Below are positions 8,008 through 15,134 of a stretch of DNA of 40,039 bases, piece after piece. Made by a program: the position numbers and the translations under genes. The notes under the pieces were generated by a model. It made no database searches. It was not told where the DNA came from and saw only the letters and a list, made by a program, of their open reading frames with translations. The DNA comes from a virus: IMG/VR virus record IMGVR_UViG_3300046520_000057, positions 1-40,039 of that record. The stretch is one strand, 5' to 3'. Numbering within the stretch: the first letter of the stretch is position 1; the number at the start of each line of letters is the position of its first letter.

Positions 8008-8283
8008 ATGAGCAAAGTCGAATTCATCTACAGCAAAGGCGGGAAGCGTGTCTCTATGCCGCTGCGCTACGCTGAGACTCTGCGCAAACTCGGCCATGGC
8101 ACTTATCAGACCCGAATGTTGACGGCTGCTATCCCCGTGACCGAACCCCTGGCGTCTGATGCGATCACGGCCTTCGCCGCCGAACACAATATTGACTTGT
8201 CCAAGATCACCGGCACCGGTAAAGACGGGCGCATCCGCAAGTCGGATGTTGAAGCAATTATCGAAGCGCGGGATTTGGTCTAA
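8008..8283 (+). CDS. Small head protein with E3-binding-like (LEM/HeH) domain
   Basis: 91 aa. Residues 1-45 form a small beta-rich part. Residues about 50-85 (DAITAFAAEHNIDLSKITGT then GKDGRIRKSDVEAII) match the peripheral subunit-binding (E3-binding) fold of dihydrolipoamide acyltransferases, including the IDLSKI-GTG-GRI-K-DV signature. In phages such 35-residue helical domains occur in small proteins near the portal; the role is unknown but probably structural. GAGGA eight bases upstream fixes this start rather than 7993. It overlaps the portal start by one base (TAATG). Confidence 0.75.
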   Translation: MSKVEFIYSKGGKRVSMPLRYAETLRKLGHGTYQTRMLTAAIPVTEPLASDAITAFAAEHNIDLSKITGTGKDGRIRKSDVEAIIEARDLV

Positions 8284-9659
8284 TGCGTCTACTCGGCTTT
8301 GACATATCGCTAAAGCGCTCGGCGGTCACGGCTGAGAAGTCCCTAACCAACGTGCCTGTATCGCGCGGCTGGTGGCCGCTCGTTCGTGAGCCGTTTACCG
8401 GCGCATGGCAGCAGAACAAAGAACAGCGTTTGGATACGCTGCTGAATTACCCGGCGCTGTATGCCTGCGTATCCCGTATCGCGACAGACATCGGCAAACT
8501 GCCGTTCTGCTTGAAGTCGAAAGACGCCAAAGGCATTTGGTCCGAGGTTGACAGTCCGGCGTTTTCTCCGGTGCTGCGCAAACCGAACCACTACCAGACC
8601 GGCCAGCAATTCCGAGAGTATTGGTCACTGTCCAGGTTGACGCAGGGGAATACCTACGTGCTCAAGGAGCGCGACAGCAGGAACATCGTTGTCGGCCTGT
8701 ACATCCTCGACCCGTGCCGCGTCATGCCGTTGGTGTCCGACAGCGGCGAGGTGTTCTACCAGCTCTATACGGACAATCTGAACCTGTTGCCGGACGGCTT
8801 TAATGAACTGGTCGTACCGTCCTCCGAGATCATCCATGACCGCTGCATCTGCCCATTTCATCCGCTGATCGGCCTTCCGCCGATTGCTGCCGCGTACCTG
8901 CCGGCGCTGAAGAACATGCGCATCCTGAAGTCGTCGGCCGAGTTCTTCGGCAACAACGCGCAGCCGTCCGGCATCCTGTCGGCCCCCGGCGCGATCAGCG
9001 ACGACACCGCGAAGCGTTTGTCTGAGCACTGGAATACCAATTTTACCGGGGAAAATTCCGGTAAGGTCGCGGTCGTCGGTGATGGCCTGGCGTTCGTTGC
9101 GCTCGGCAGTAAATCCGTCGACGCACAGATGGTTGAACAGCTCCGCTATTCTGACGAGCAGATCTGCCAGCCGTTCGGCATCCCCCCGTTTAAGGTGGGC
9201 CTCGGCACCATTCCCTCCGGCCTCGGCGTGGACGCGATTAACCAGCTTTACTACGATGACGCGTTGCAATCGCCTATCCAGGCGATGGAAACGCTGCTGA
9301 CCGAAGGCTTAGGCGCTACGCCGTACAAGGTCGACATGGACGAGACGGTTCTGATGCGGATGGACGCCGGCAAGAAAGCCGAGTACCACAAAACGCTTAT
9401 CGACGGTAGCATCGAGACGATCAACGAAGGTCGCTTGGACTTCAATTTGCCACCGCTTGACGGCGGCGATACGGTCTACAAACAGCAGCAGGACTTCCCG
9501 CTTAGCGTGATCAAAGATAACAAGTTGCCAACGCCAAGCGCGGCGCCAGTTGTCGAGACGCCAGCGGAACCCGTGGTCGATGACCAAACACAAAAGGCCC
9601 TTGCAGAATTGTATTTATTCAAGGCAGTTCAGGCCGCACGAATTGAGGTTATGCGATGA
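8283..9659 (+). CDS. Portal protein, HK97 family
   Basis: 458 aa, typical for the Phage_portal family. Features include the N-terminal YPALYACVSRIATDIGKLPF helix, LLRKPN-like VLRKPNHYQT, WSLSRLTQGNTYVL, the PLIGLPPI region, and RYSDEQICQPFGIPPFKVG in the wing/stem part. It forms the dodecameric ring at the unique vertex through which DNA passes. The C-terminal 50 residues are Pro/Ala rich. Its end overlaps the next gene by four bases (ATGA). Confidence 0.93.
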   Translation: MRLLGFDISLKRSAVTAEKSLTNVPVSRGWWPLVREPFTGAWQQNKEQRLDTLLNYPALYACVSRIATDIGKLPFCLKSKDAKGIWSEVDSPAFSPVLRKPNHYQTGQQFREYWSLSRLTQGNTYVLKERDSRNIVVGLYILDPCRVMPLVSDSGEVFYQLYTDNLNLLPDGFNELVVPSSEIIHDRCICPFHPLIGLPPIAAAYLPALKNMRILKSSAEFFGNNAQPSGILSAPGAISDDTAKRLSEHWNTNFTGENSGKVAVVGDGLAFVALGSKSVDAQMVEQLRYSDEQICQPFGIPPFKVGLGTIPSGLGVDAINQLYYDDALQSPIQAMETLLTEGLGATPYKVDMDETVLMRMDAGKKAEYHKTLIDGSIETINEGRLDFNLPPLDGGDTVYKQQQDFPLSVIKDNKLPTPSAAPVVETPAEPVVDDQTQKALAELYLFKAVQAARIEVMR

Positions 9660-10327
9660 TCGACCCGGTAGAGTTCGGCAAGGCCATGGGTGCCCTGGTA
9701 CGGGAGGCAACCGCTCCGTTGCTGTTGCGTATCGACCAGTTGGAAAAGCAACTGGCGGACCTGCCAGCGCCGGAGAACGGCAAAGACGCCGACATGGGCG
9801 CGCTGAAGTCGCACCTTGAAGAACTTGTCAAAACGATTGCGCCCGCTGCACCTTTGCCGGCGCCTTCTGCTGATGAAGTAGCGGCCACCTTCGAGCGCCG
9901 CTTTTCAGACCTGACGCTCTCGTGGGAACGCCAAGCGCGCGACACTTTCGAGAAGGCCGCCGACCGCATCCCGAAACCGAAGGACGGCCGCGACGCCTTG
10001 GCGTTGGAAAACTTCGACATGCTGCTCGGCGACGACGGGCGTACTGTCACGGTCAAGATGCAGGCCGGTGAAACCGTGATTGAGAAGTCGGTGAAAATCG
10101 CCGGGGTGATCGACCGGGACACCTTCAAGCACGAAGGCACCTACGAGAAGGGCGACGGCGTGTCGTACGGCGGTAGCTTCTGGATTGCCAAGTGTGACGC
10201 GCCGAAGGGCGTGCCGGGTAGTGGTGAGACTGATTGGCGCTGCGCCGTGAAGAAAGGCCGCGACGGTAAAGACCTGCGCGAGAACGCGAGTACCTTCGAC
10301 CCGGCTAAAGGAGTGTCGCTGAAATGA
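9656..10327 (+). CDS. Virion protein with carbohydrate-binding-like C-terminal module
   Basis: 223 aa. The N-terminal half is helical/coiled (LLLRIDQLEKQLADLP, then FERRFSDLTLSWERQA). After a Pro/Lys/Gly linker (KPKDGRDA) there is a beta domain at about 115-215: GVIDRDTFKHEGTYEKGDGV, WIAKCDAPKGVPGS, DWRCAVKKGRDGKD. This recurrent phage module resembles ChtBD3/CBM5-12-like sugar-binding folds. Genes like it sit next to the portal in many siphoviruses. It could decorate the head or bind cell-surface glycans; function unproven. Its stop overlaps the next start (ATGA). Confidence 0.65.
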   Translation: MIDPVEFGKAMGALVREATAPLLLRIDQLEKQLADLPAPENGKDADMGALKSHLEELVKTIAPAAPLPAPSADEVAATFERRFSDLTLSWERQARDTFEKAADRIPKPKDGRDALALENFDMLLGDDGRTVTVKMQAGETVIEKSVKIAGVIDRDTFKHEGTYEKGDGVSYGGSFWIAKCDAPKGVPGSGETDWRCAVKKGRDGKDLRENASTFDPAKGVSLK

Positions 10328-10698
10328 TGTACGTGACGCTTGAGCGCGGGAAGCAGCACCTGAACATGGATCACGACTTGGACGACGTGTTGATCACGGC
10401 GTACATCGGGGCGGCTTCGGGTGCGGTGAAGAACTACCTGAAGTCGGCCAGTCCGTACGAAGTCGAGCGCGACAGCAACGACGATCCTATCCTTGATAGC
10501 TCGGGCGATCCGATCTACGTCGTCGATAGCTCCGGCGATAAGGTCGTCAAATACGAAGTCCAGGCCGCCACGCTCTTGCAGCTCGGTTTCCTGTACAAAG
10601 ACCGCGACGAGAACGCGGACGGCGCCTATGATATGGGCTACCTGCCAAAGCCTGTCACCGCTTTGCTCTACCCGCTTCGCGATCCCGCCCTAGCCTAA
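10324..10698 (+). CDS. Head-tail connector, gp6-like
   Basis: 124 aa; the start MMYVTLERGKQHLNMDHDLDD and the helix QAATLLQLGFLYKDRDENAD are diagnostic of the HK97 gp6-like connector that sits below the portal. A stretch at about 50-75 contains short repeats of DSSGD-type (ILDSSGDPIYVVDSSGDK), an insertion compared with the family core and probably a surface loop. It overlaps the preceding gene by four bases. Confidence 0.82.
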   Translation: MMYVTLERGKQHLNMDHDLDDVLITAYIGAASGAVKNYLKSASPYEVERDSNDDPILDSSGDPIYVVDSSGDKVVKYEVQAATLLQLGFLYKDRDENADGAYDMGYLPKPVTALLYPLRDPALA

Positions 10699-10710
10699 AA
10701 GGATTCGACC

Positions 10711-11541
10711 ATGGCAGACAAATTTGCACGCGCCTTCGGAAGCTTCCTGCGCCGCATCGTCGACATGGGCGACGGCACCTATTCGGAACGCGTGGTCGCC
10801 ACCCCTCCGGCTGATATGGTGGTAGACGGCAAGCTTCAGGTAGACGCCGAAATGGATTTCCCGCCGGCTATGGTGATCGGCGATCGATTGAAAGTGAACC
10901 TTGACGAACCGATCGACGTGACGCTCCCGGCGACCCTCATCAATGCGAACCGGCTGAAGGTAGAAGTCGACGACCCGGTAGACGTGAACCTGCCGCAAGC
11001 ACTGATCACCGGTGGAGGCATCGCTGGTATTAGCCCACGGCTTCGCGTCGACTCAGGGCAGACAGGGTTTTTCGCCGGCCGGATGTTCCGTGCTTTCATG
11101 GAAGGCGTTATCCCCGTCGCGGGGCCTTCCGTCCAGTTCCGCTTTACCGCTCCGGTGAACTTCATCCTGTGGACGCAATCTTTGGTGCTTACCCAAGGCG
11201 CGTTACAACTTGAGATTTATACCGGCGCTACACCTTCCGGCACTTGGACACCTATAACACCAATCGGCCTGAACCGGATGTCGGAGCGTCCAACGCCTTT
11301 TTACGTTCCGGTCTGCACCATTGAAACCGGCGGCAACTTCACCGGCGGCACGCGTACCGATGTGCTAAAGATCCGTGCGTCTTCGGCCAACAACAGCGCA
11401 AGCAACGTGGGTGGCGAATGGAGTGAACGCGGTCTGCCAACGGCGGTATTCTATGGCCGCTTCAGCACCTTGACCGGAGGCCTGACGGTCAATGACGCGG
11501 CGCAGTACGTGTATTCCCTAGGCTGGGAGGAACGCCCATGA
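10711..11541 (+). CDS. Putative virion structural/decoration protein
   Basis: 276 aa. Residues 35-105 contain three related beta repeats (GKLQVDAEMDFP, DRLKVNLDEPIDVTLP, NRLKVEVDDPVDVNLP), spaced about 25 residues, followed by a C-terminal beta-rich domain (FRAFMEGVIPVAGPSVQF, SLGWEERP end). I do not know the family by name. It lies between the connector and the head-closure gene, has a clear SD (AAGGATT) and overlaps the next gene by four bases. This argues for a head or neck component, perhaps a decoration or fibre-like protein. Confidence 0.6.
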   Translation: MADKFARAFGSFLRRIVDMGDGTYSERVVATPPADMVVDGKLQVDAEMDFPPAMVIGDRLKVNLDEPIDVTLPATLINANRLKVEVDDPVDVNLPQALITGGGIAGISPRLRVDSGQTGFFAGRMFRAFMEGVIPVAGPSVQFRFTAPVNFILWTQSLVLTQGALQLEIYTGATPSGTWTPITPIGLNRMSERPTPFYVPVCTIETGGNFTGGTRTDVLKIRASSANNSASNVGGEWSERGLPTAVFYGRFSTLTGGLTVNDAAQYVYSLGWEERP

Positions 11542-11876
11542 GCCGCGCCGGCCAGTACCGCCATCGGGTGGACATCCAGGATTGGAGCGAGGTGCGCGAC
11601 GAGGAAACCGGCGGCTTTGTCGAAGCGTGGACTACGGTCTTCGCCGACGTGCCAGCGCGCATTGCTCCAGCCAGCGGGAAAGAGTTCCTGGCCGCTGCGG
11701 CTATCCAATCCGAGATCGTCGCGCGCATCGTAATCCGCCAGCGCCCCGGCCTGAAGGCCAAGCAACGTATTTTGCACAATGGCGATATTTACAATGTCTA
11801 CGCGTGGCTGCCGGATCAGGAAAGCGGGAAGGATTTTGTATCCGCTCCTTGCTCGCGTGGCGTGAATGAGGGCTAA
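11538..11876 (+). CDS. Head-tail joining/closure protein
   Basis: 112 aa, matching the phage head-tail adaptor family (SPP1 gp16/HK97 gp7-like): GQYRHRVDIQDWSEVRDEET at the start, ETGGFVEAWTTVFADVPARI, then RIVIRQRPGLKAKQRILHNG and IYNVYAW. It closes the connector once DNA is packaged and forms the tail docking surface. It starts inside the stop of the previous gene (ATGA overlap). Confidence 0.82.
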   Translation: MSRAGQYRHRVDIQDWSEVRDEETGGFVEAWTTVFADVPARIAPASGKEFLAAAAIQSEIVARIVIRQRPGLKAKQRILHNGDIYNVYAWLPDQESGKDFVSAPCSRGVNEG

Positions 11877-11908
11877 ATACAAACCCAACCAGCTATAGGA
11901 TTTACCGC

Positions 11909-12088
11909 ATGACTACCACAGTTAAAGTAAGTGCGCACTGCAGTGACGACAAAGAAGTTCAAGTATCTATCGCCGATTCAGTAAGCGGTAACGTACGTGA
12001 GAATTTCGTGCTGCAAAACGGCGAAACAGCAGACCGCGTTGTGTACGATGACCTCGTTATCTCCGTTCTAGAACGGAAGAAAGCCTAA
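11909..12088 (+). CDS. Hypothetical 59-aa protein
   Basis: A 59-codon gene with ATG preceded by TAGGA at eight bases. The product (MTTTVKVSAHCSDDKEVQVS at the start, ending VISVLERKKA) alternates hydrophobic and polar residues and should be a small beta-sheet protein. It contains one Cys and no signal. It begins the accessory cassette and ends four bases before the next gene. The function is unknown. Confidence 0.7.
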   Translation: MTTTVKVSAHCSDDKEVQVSIADSVSGNVRENFVLQNGETADRVVYDDLVISVLERKKA

Positions 12089-12092
12089 TCCT

Positions 12093-12647
12093 ATGGGCCG
12101 GACGTTCGTCTGCATCGCCTCCGGCCCAAGCCTCAACGCGCGCGACTGCGAACTGGTCCGGATGTCAGGCCTTCCCACAATCGCTGTGAACAACTCATGG
12201 CAGCTAGCCCCGTGGTGCGATCACCTTTACGCAGGTGATCTCGCATGGTGGGATGCGAGCATCGCCCAAGTGCCAGATGGCCCGAAGCGCTGGAGCTGTA
12301 CGCGCCAGGCAGTGGCAAAGCATGGGTTGAACTTCCATGAAAAATACGGGGAGTACAATAGCGGCATCCGGGCGATTGAACTGGCCTTTCAGCTCGGCGC
12401 GGAACGCGTCCTGCTTCTTGGGTACGACTGCACGGTGTCCAGCGGTACGCACTGGCACGGCGACCACGAGAACACGAAGAACCCGGATGAACTCCGGTGC
12501 CGCAAATGGGCCGCGCAACACGCTCGTCTGCCGCAGCGCGATAAGGTCGTCAACTGCTCGCGTGAAACGGCGTTGGAATGCTACCGGCTCGGGTATCTTG
12601 AAAAAGAGTTGCAAAAGGTTGTTGACACTTGTGATGCGACTGACTAA
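12093..12647 (+). CDS. Rossmann-like phage protein (DUF115/glycosyltransferase-like)
   Basis: 184 aa. It opens with a strand-loop-helix FVCIASGPSLNARDCELVR that resembles the nucleotide-binding start of DUF115/6-hydroxymethylpterin pyrophosphokinase-like and sialyltransferase-like Rossmann proteins. This is followed by IAVNNSWQLAPW, YAGDLAWWD, GAERVLLLGYDCTV and THWHGDH. The same architecture occurs in many siphoviruses of proteobacteria next to head-tail genes. The likely role is sugar or nucleotide chemistry together with the GT9-like gene downstream; substrate unknown. No good SD is visible, so it may depend on coupling with the 59-aa gene. Confidence 0.65.
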   Translation: MGRTFVCIASGPSLNARDCELVRMSGLPTIAVNNSWQLAPWCDHLYAGDLAWWDASIAQVPDGPKRWSCTRQAVAKHGLNFHEKYGEYNSGIRAIELAFQLGAERVLLLGYDCTVSSGTHWHGDHENTKNPDELRCRKWAAQHARLPQRDKVVNCSRETALECYRLGYLEKELQKVVDTCDATD

Positions 12648-12729
12648 AGTTCGTTTCGTAGGGAATGCGCAGGCTGATGCGCTAAGCGTGATAGGTGACC
12701 GGATTTCTAGACCGGGTGACAGGATCGCC

Positions 12730-12800
12730 TAATTGTGTAGCTCACCGGTAGAGCGGCCGTCGAAAGCGGCGCGTTGCGGGTTCGACTCCCGCCCAATTGA
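12730..12800 (+). tRNA. tRNA-like element 1 (degenerate; anticodon position GAA)
   Basis: The D arm GCTC-ACCGGTA-GAGC (12740-12754) and T arm GCGGG-TTCGACT-CCCGC (12776-12792) are canonical. The anticodon arm is GCCG-TCGAAAG-CGGC, which puts GAA at 34-36 but C instead of T at position 33. The acceptor stem pairs TAATTG with CAATTG only with a one-base bulge (T12736), and no CCA follows. GGATC upstream (12722-12726) can pair with GATCC downstream (12799-12803), extending the stem. It may be a decayed tRNA-Phe, or a tRNA-like regulatory RNA. Confidence 0.45.
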
Positions 12801-12916
12801 TCCGGAGTTCAGCGCCGGAGCCTACAAGATCAACCAACGCCAAGACCGCGAAAGCATGGCAAGTCTGATGACCGAGTTTGCCCGTCGCTGCCCGCACATG
12901 CGGAAATCGTCTTCAT

Positions 12917-13045
12917 CGGAATTACAATTGCATACGGATTAGGCAGGCATGTCGAAATCTGAATGAGGCAGGTAGCTCAAAGTCGAGCCCACTGCAGGGG
13001 AGATCGGGGTGCAAGTCCTCGCCAGCCGCTCAGTTGTAATTACCG
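12917..13045 (+). ncRNA. Structured RNA: 14-bp helix enclosing tRNA-like element 2
   Basis: CGGAATTACAATTG (12917-12930) pairs with CAGTTGTAATTACCG (13031-13045): 14 pairs, one G-U and one bulged A. Inside lies a second cloverleaf-like fold. Its acceptor is GGCAGG/CCAGCC (12967-12972, 13022-13027; one A-A mismatch). The D arm is GCTC/GAGC (12975-12988) and the T arm CGGGG-TGCAAGT-CCTCG (13005-13021). Only 16 bases separate the D and T arms, too few for a normal anticodon plus variable arm. It is not a functional tRNA by this reading. A terminator follows 28 bases later. Confidence 0.45.
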
Positions 13046-13073
13046 ATGCAGAGGATTCAAATTCCCGTACTTC

Positions 13074-13099
13074 AACCCTGCTTCGGCGGGGTTTCTTTT
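13074..13099 (+). terminator. Rho-independent terminator after the tRNA-like interval
   Basis: Stem AACCCTGC/GCGGGGTT (one T-G pair) with TTCG loop at 13082-13085, then TCTTTT. It ends just before the SD of the glycosyltransferase gene, so it would end an RNA transcribed through the tRNA-like elements. Confidence 0.8.
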
Positions 13100-13109
13100 A
13101 GGAGTCGCA

Positions 13110-13982
13110 ATGATCATCCACGGAATGCGAGGTTTGGGCGACGCGATCTACTCCCGCGCCTTTATCAAGCAGCTACCCGGCGAAATCTACTACGACACCC
13201 CATGGCCCGAACTCGTGGCCGACCTGCCAAACGTTCACTGCACCCGCCCGCAAACCACGCTACGCACCCAGGCAAAGAACATCGCGCGCCAAGCCGTTTG
13301 GACGATGCCACCAACGCGTCAACCAACGCGCCAGATCCGCTACGGCACCGAAGGCATTATAAACGGCATGATCGGAAGCTTCGGCGTAATGCCGGGAGAG
13401 TTCGACCTTCCGCCGCTACCGCCTTCGCCCGAGTCCGGCCCGTACGTCGTTGTGCGACCTGCTACCGTGCGCAGCGAGTGGCGTGCCGATACGCGTAACC
13501 CCGAACCTTTCTACCTCCATCAAGCGGCGATTACCGCGCAGCGGAGGGGATATAAGGTTATAAGCGTCGCGGACCTAGAGGAAGGCAAAGAGTGGCATGA
13601 AGGGATGCTCCCTCCTGCCGACGTGCGCTACCACAAAGGCGAACTGCCGGTCGAACAACTGCTGGCGCTCGTCAAGGGTGCTGCTGCCGTGATCGGCGGT
13701 ATCGGCTGGTTGGTTCCTGCTGCACTCGCGGCTAAGGTGCCAGCGTGGATTATCTGCGGCGGCCAGGGTGGATTCAATTCACCGAAGCAGATCTGCCCGG
13801 ACGGAAGTACAATTACCTTCGCAGTGCCGGACAACTTTTGCCGGTGCAAGTTAAAAATTCATGAATGCGACAAGAGGATTTCCAACTATGACGCCAAGCT
13901 TACCGCGTGGGCTGACCGACACCTTGCTTTGGTCGGAGGAGCTGGGGCGCGGATTTCACACGCGGCCAGCAATGCGCTATGA
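13110..13982 (+). CDS. GT9-like glycosyltransferase (heptosyltransferase-like)
   Basis: 290 aa, GT-B style. The start MIIHGMRGLGDAIYSRAF is the family glycine-rich N-terminal loop (compare GxGD in ADP-heptose:LPS heptosyltransferases). YVVVRPATVRSEWR opens the second Rossmann half, and VKGAAAVIGGIGWLVPAALA with the following GGFNSPKQICPDG fits the donor-binding C-terminal part. It would move a sugar from a nucleotide donor; the acceptor could be virion protein, host LPS or another glycan. AGGAG precedes the ATG closely. A longer reading frame from 12963 crosses the structured RNA and terminator and is not credible. The 3' end overlaps the methyltransferase gene by 95 bases. Confidence 0.7.
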   Translation: MIIHGMRGLGDAIYSRAFIKQLPGEIYYDTPWPELVADLPNVHCTRPQTTLRTQAKNIARQAVWTMPPTRQPTRQIRYGTEGIINGMIGSFGVMPGEFDLPPLPPSPESGPYVVVRPATVRSEWRADTRNPEPFYLHQAAITAQRRGYKVISVADLEEGKEWHEGMLPPADVRYHKGELPVEQLLALVKGAAAVIGGIGWLVPAALAAKVPAWIICGGQGGFNSPKQICPDGSTITFAVPDNFCRCKLKIHECDKRISNYDAKLTAWADRHLALVGGAGARISHAASNAL

Positions 13983-14505
13983 AGGCCAGTATTTCGCACA
14001 CTACCAGAAGCTTGACGCGACACCGATGGGCGGCCTGCTGACCAAAGCGCGATTGGAACTGGTAGAGAAGTACACGAGCGCTTGCCTAGGCGTGGACATT
14101 GGGATAGGCGGCGGACGCTACGTTAAAGAGTCTTGGGGCTTCGGGTACGACGTATGCGACGACGCGGTAACTTGGCTAAATCAGATGGTTTCCTACGTTG
14201 ACCCTTACGTCGCACCGGTCAACCACGTGACCTGCTGGGACAGCCTGGAGCACATCCCGGAGCCCGAGAAGCTTTTGGCTAATGTCCGTGATTGGCTATT
14301 CGTCTCCATGCCGATCTACAACGACATGGCCGATGTGCTTCAGTCCAAGCACTACAAACCAGGCGAACATTTGCACTACTGGACGCTGCCGGGGTTTGTG
14401 AACTGGTGCGAAGCGCAAGGCTTTGAATTGCAGGAAGCGAACCACGCCGAATCGGAATTGGGCCGCGAAGGCATTACGTCGTTTGCGTTCAAGCGGGTCG
14501 GCTGA
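13888..14505 (+). CDS. SAM-dependent methyltransferase, class I
   Basis: 205 aa. Motif I is VDIGIGGGRYV (69-79), followed by FGYDVCDDAVTWL (acidic residue at the end of strand 2) and CWDSLEHIPEPEKLL (motif around strand 4, with DSLEHI typical of Methyltransf_11/23). HYWTLPGFVNWCEAQGFEL matches the C-terminal HLH(W/Y)-type segment of small-molecule or sugar methyltransferases. AGAGG about ten bases upstream favours ATG 13888 over 13861. With the upstream glycosyltransferase it suggests synthesis of a methylated sugar modification; this is inference. Its stop TGA is part of the TGATAGACT motif (14503). Confidence 0.7.
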   Translation: MTPSLPRGLTDTLLWSEELGRGFHTRPAMRYEGQYFAHYQKLDATPMGGLLTKARLELVEKYTSACLGVDIGIGGGRYVKESWGFGYDVCDDAVTWLNQMVSYVDPYVAPVNHVTCWDSLEHIPEPEKLLANVRDWLFVSMPIYNDMADVLQSKHYKPGEHLHYWTLPGFVNWCEAQGFELQEANHAESELGREGITSFAFKRVG

Positions 14506-14586
14506 TAGACTGTGCTCCGTGACTGTATCCAGTGGTACGAAACTCAGCGGTTATCGGAGCCATTAAGTTAGCTCGCAGTGATCGTT

Positions 14587-14616
14587 AAAAGCCGCCCTCT
14601 CAAAGGCGGCTTTTTC
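14587..14616 (+). terminator. Rho-independent terminator closing the accessory cassette
   Basis: AAAAGCCGCC (14587-14596) pairs with GGCGGCTTTT (14605-14614) around an 8-base loop and is followed by TTC. The approximately 80 bases between the methyltransferase stop and this hairpin carry no gene that I can see. Confidence 0.9.
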
Positions 14617-14623
14617 TTGCCTG

Positions 14624-14632
14624 TGATAAACT
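14624..14632 (+). promoter_or_regulatory. Extended -10 promoter candidate before tail genes
   Basis: TGATAAACT just after the terminator fits an extended -10 (TG-N-TAAACT). No -35 is apparent. The same TGATANNCT pattern occurs at 14503, 16306 and 27057, each at a boundary between late gene groups. Confidence 0.4.
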
Positions 14633-14655
14633 CCCGGCAAACCGAGGGCGACGAC

Positions 14656-15099
14656 ATGGCCGACTGGATCACGTACAAACTGAAGGGTGCTGAAGAGCTG
14701 TCACGCGTTTTCAAGACGCTACCACAGGAGCTACAGCGCCAGGTTGTCGTGCCGGCGGCCAAGGACGCCATGGACATTGTTCTCAAAGACGCCATCCTGC
14801 GCGCCAGCAATATCGATGATCCGTCGACCATTCCGGATATCTCGAAAAACATCGCGCTCGTCGAGGACAAAAAGTTCTTCGCCGAAACCGGTTCGACGAA
14901 AATCTCTGTCGGTGTGCGCAAAACGAAACGAGGTCAGCGCGGTGGAAATACTTATTATTGGTGGTGGGTCGAACTCGGTACATCGCGCAATCGCGCGCAG
15001 CCTTTCATGCGCAATGCGCTTGGTCAGAACCAGCAAGCCGTGTTTCAAGAGTTCCTAAGCAGCGCGAAGTTTCAGTTGATTCGGTTGGGGTTAAATTGA
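14656..15099 (+). CDS. HK97 gp10-like head-tail/tail component
   Basis: 147 aa from the ATG with GAGGG six bases upstream. The sequence ITYKLKGAEELSRVFKTLPQ, then VPAAKDAMDIVLKDAI, the YYWWWVELGTSRNRAQPFMR block and the terminal helix are typical of the HK97 gp10 family. These proteins help join head and tail. The gene ends 35 bases before a homing-type HNH gene that has been placed between it and the tail terminator, which it normally adjoins. Confidence 0.85.
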   Translation: MADWITYKLKGAEELSRVFKTLPQELQRQVVVPAAKDAMDIVLKDAILRASNIDDPSTIPDISKNIALVEDKKFFAETGSTKISVGVRKTKRGQRGGNTYYWWWVELGTSRNRAQPFMRNALGQNQQAVFQEFLSSAKFQLIRLGLN

Positions 15100-15134
15100 T
15101 AAGGTACTCCCGAATTCATTCGGAAGTGCGCTCT

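Noticed and set aside
10493-10540. GATAGCTC-type tandem DNA repeat
   Set aside because: Only two imperfect short copies, explained by the DSSGD protein loop in the connector gene.
12733-12942. 69-aa rightward frame over tRNA-like element 1
   Set aside because: Coincides with the structured RNA; no SD and no protein-like composition.
13041-13069. Third tRNA T-arm-like sequence (TTCAAAT loop)
   Set aside because: Only three stem pairs and no matching D or acceptor arm; chance likely.
12963-13109. N-terminal extension of the glycosyltransferase
   Set aside because: Would pass through tRNA-like element 2 and the terminator; the true family start MIIHGMRG has its own SD at 13110.
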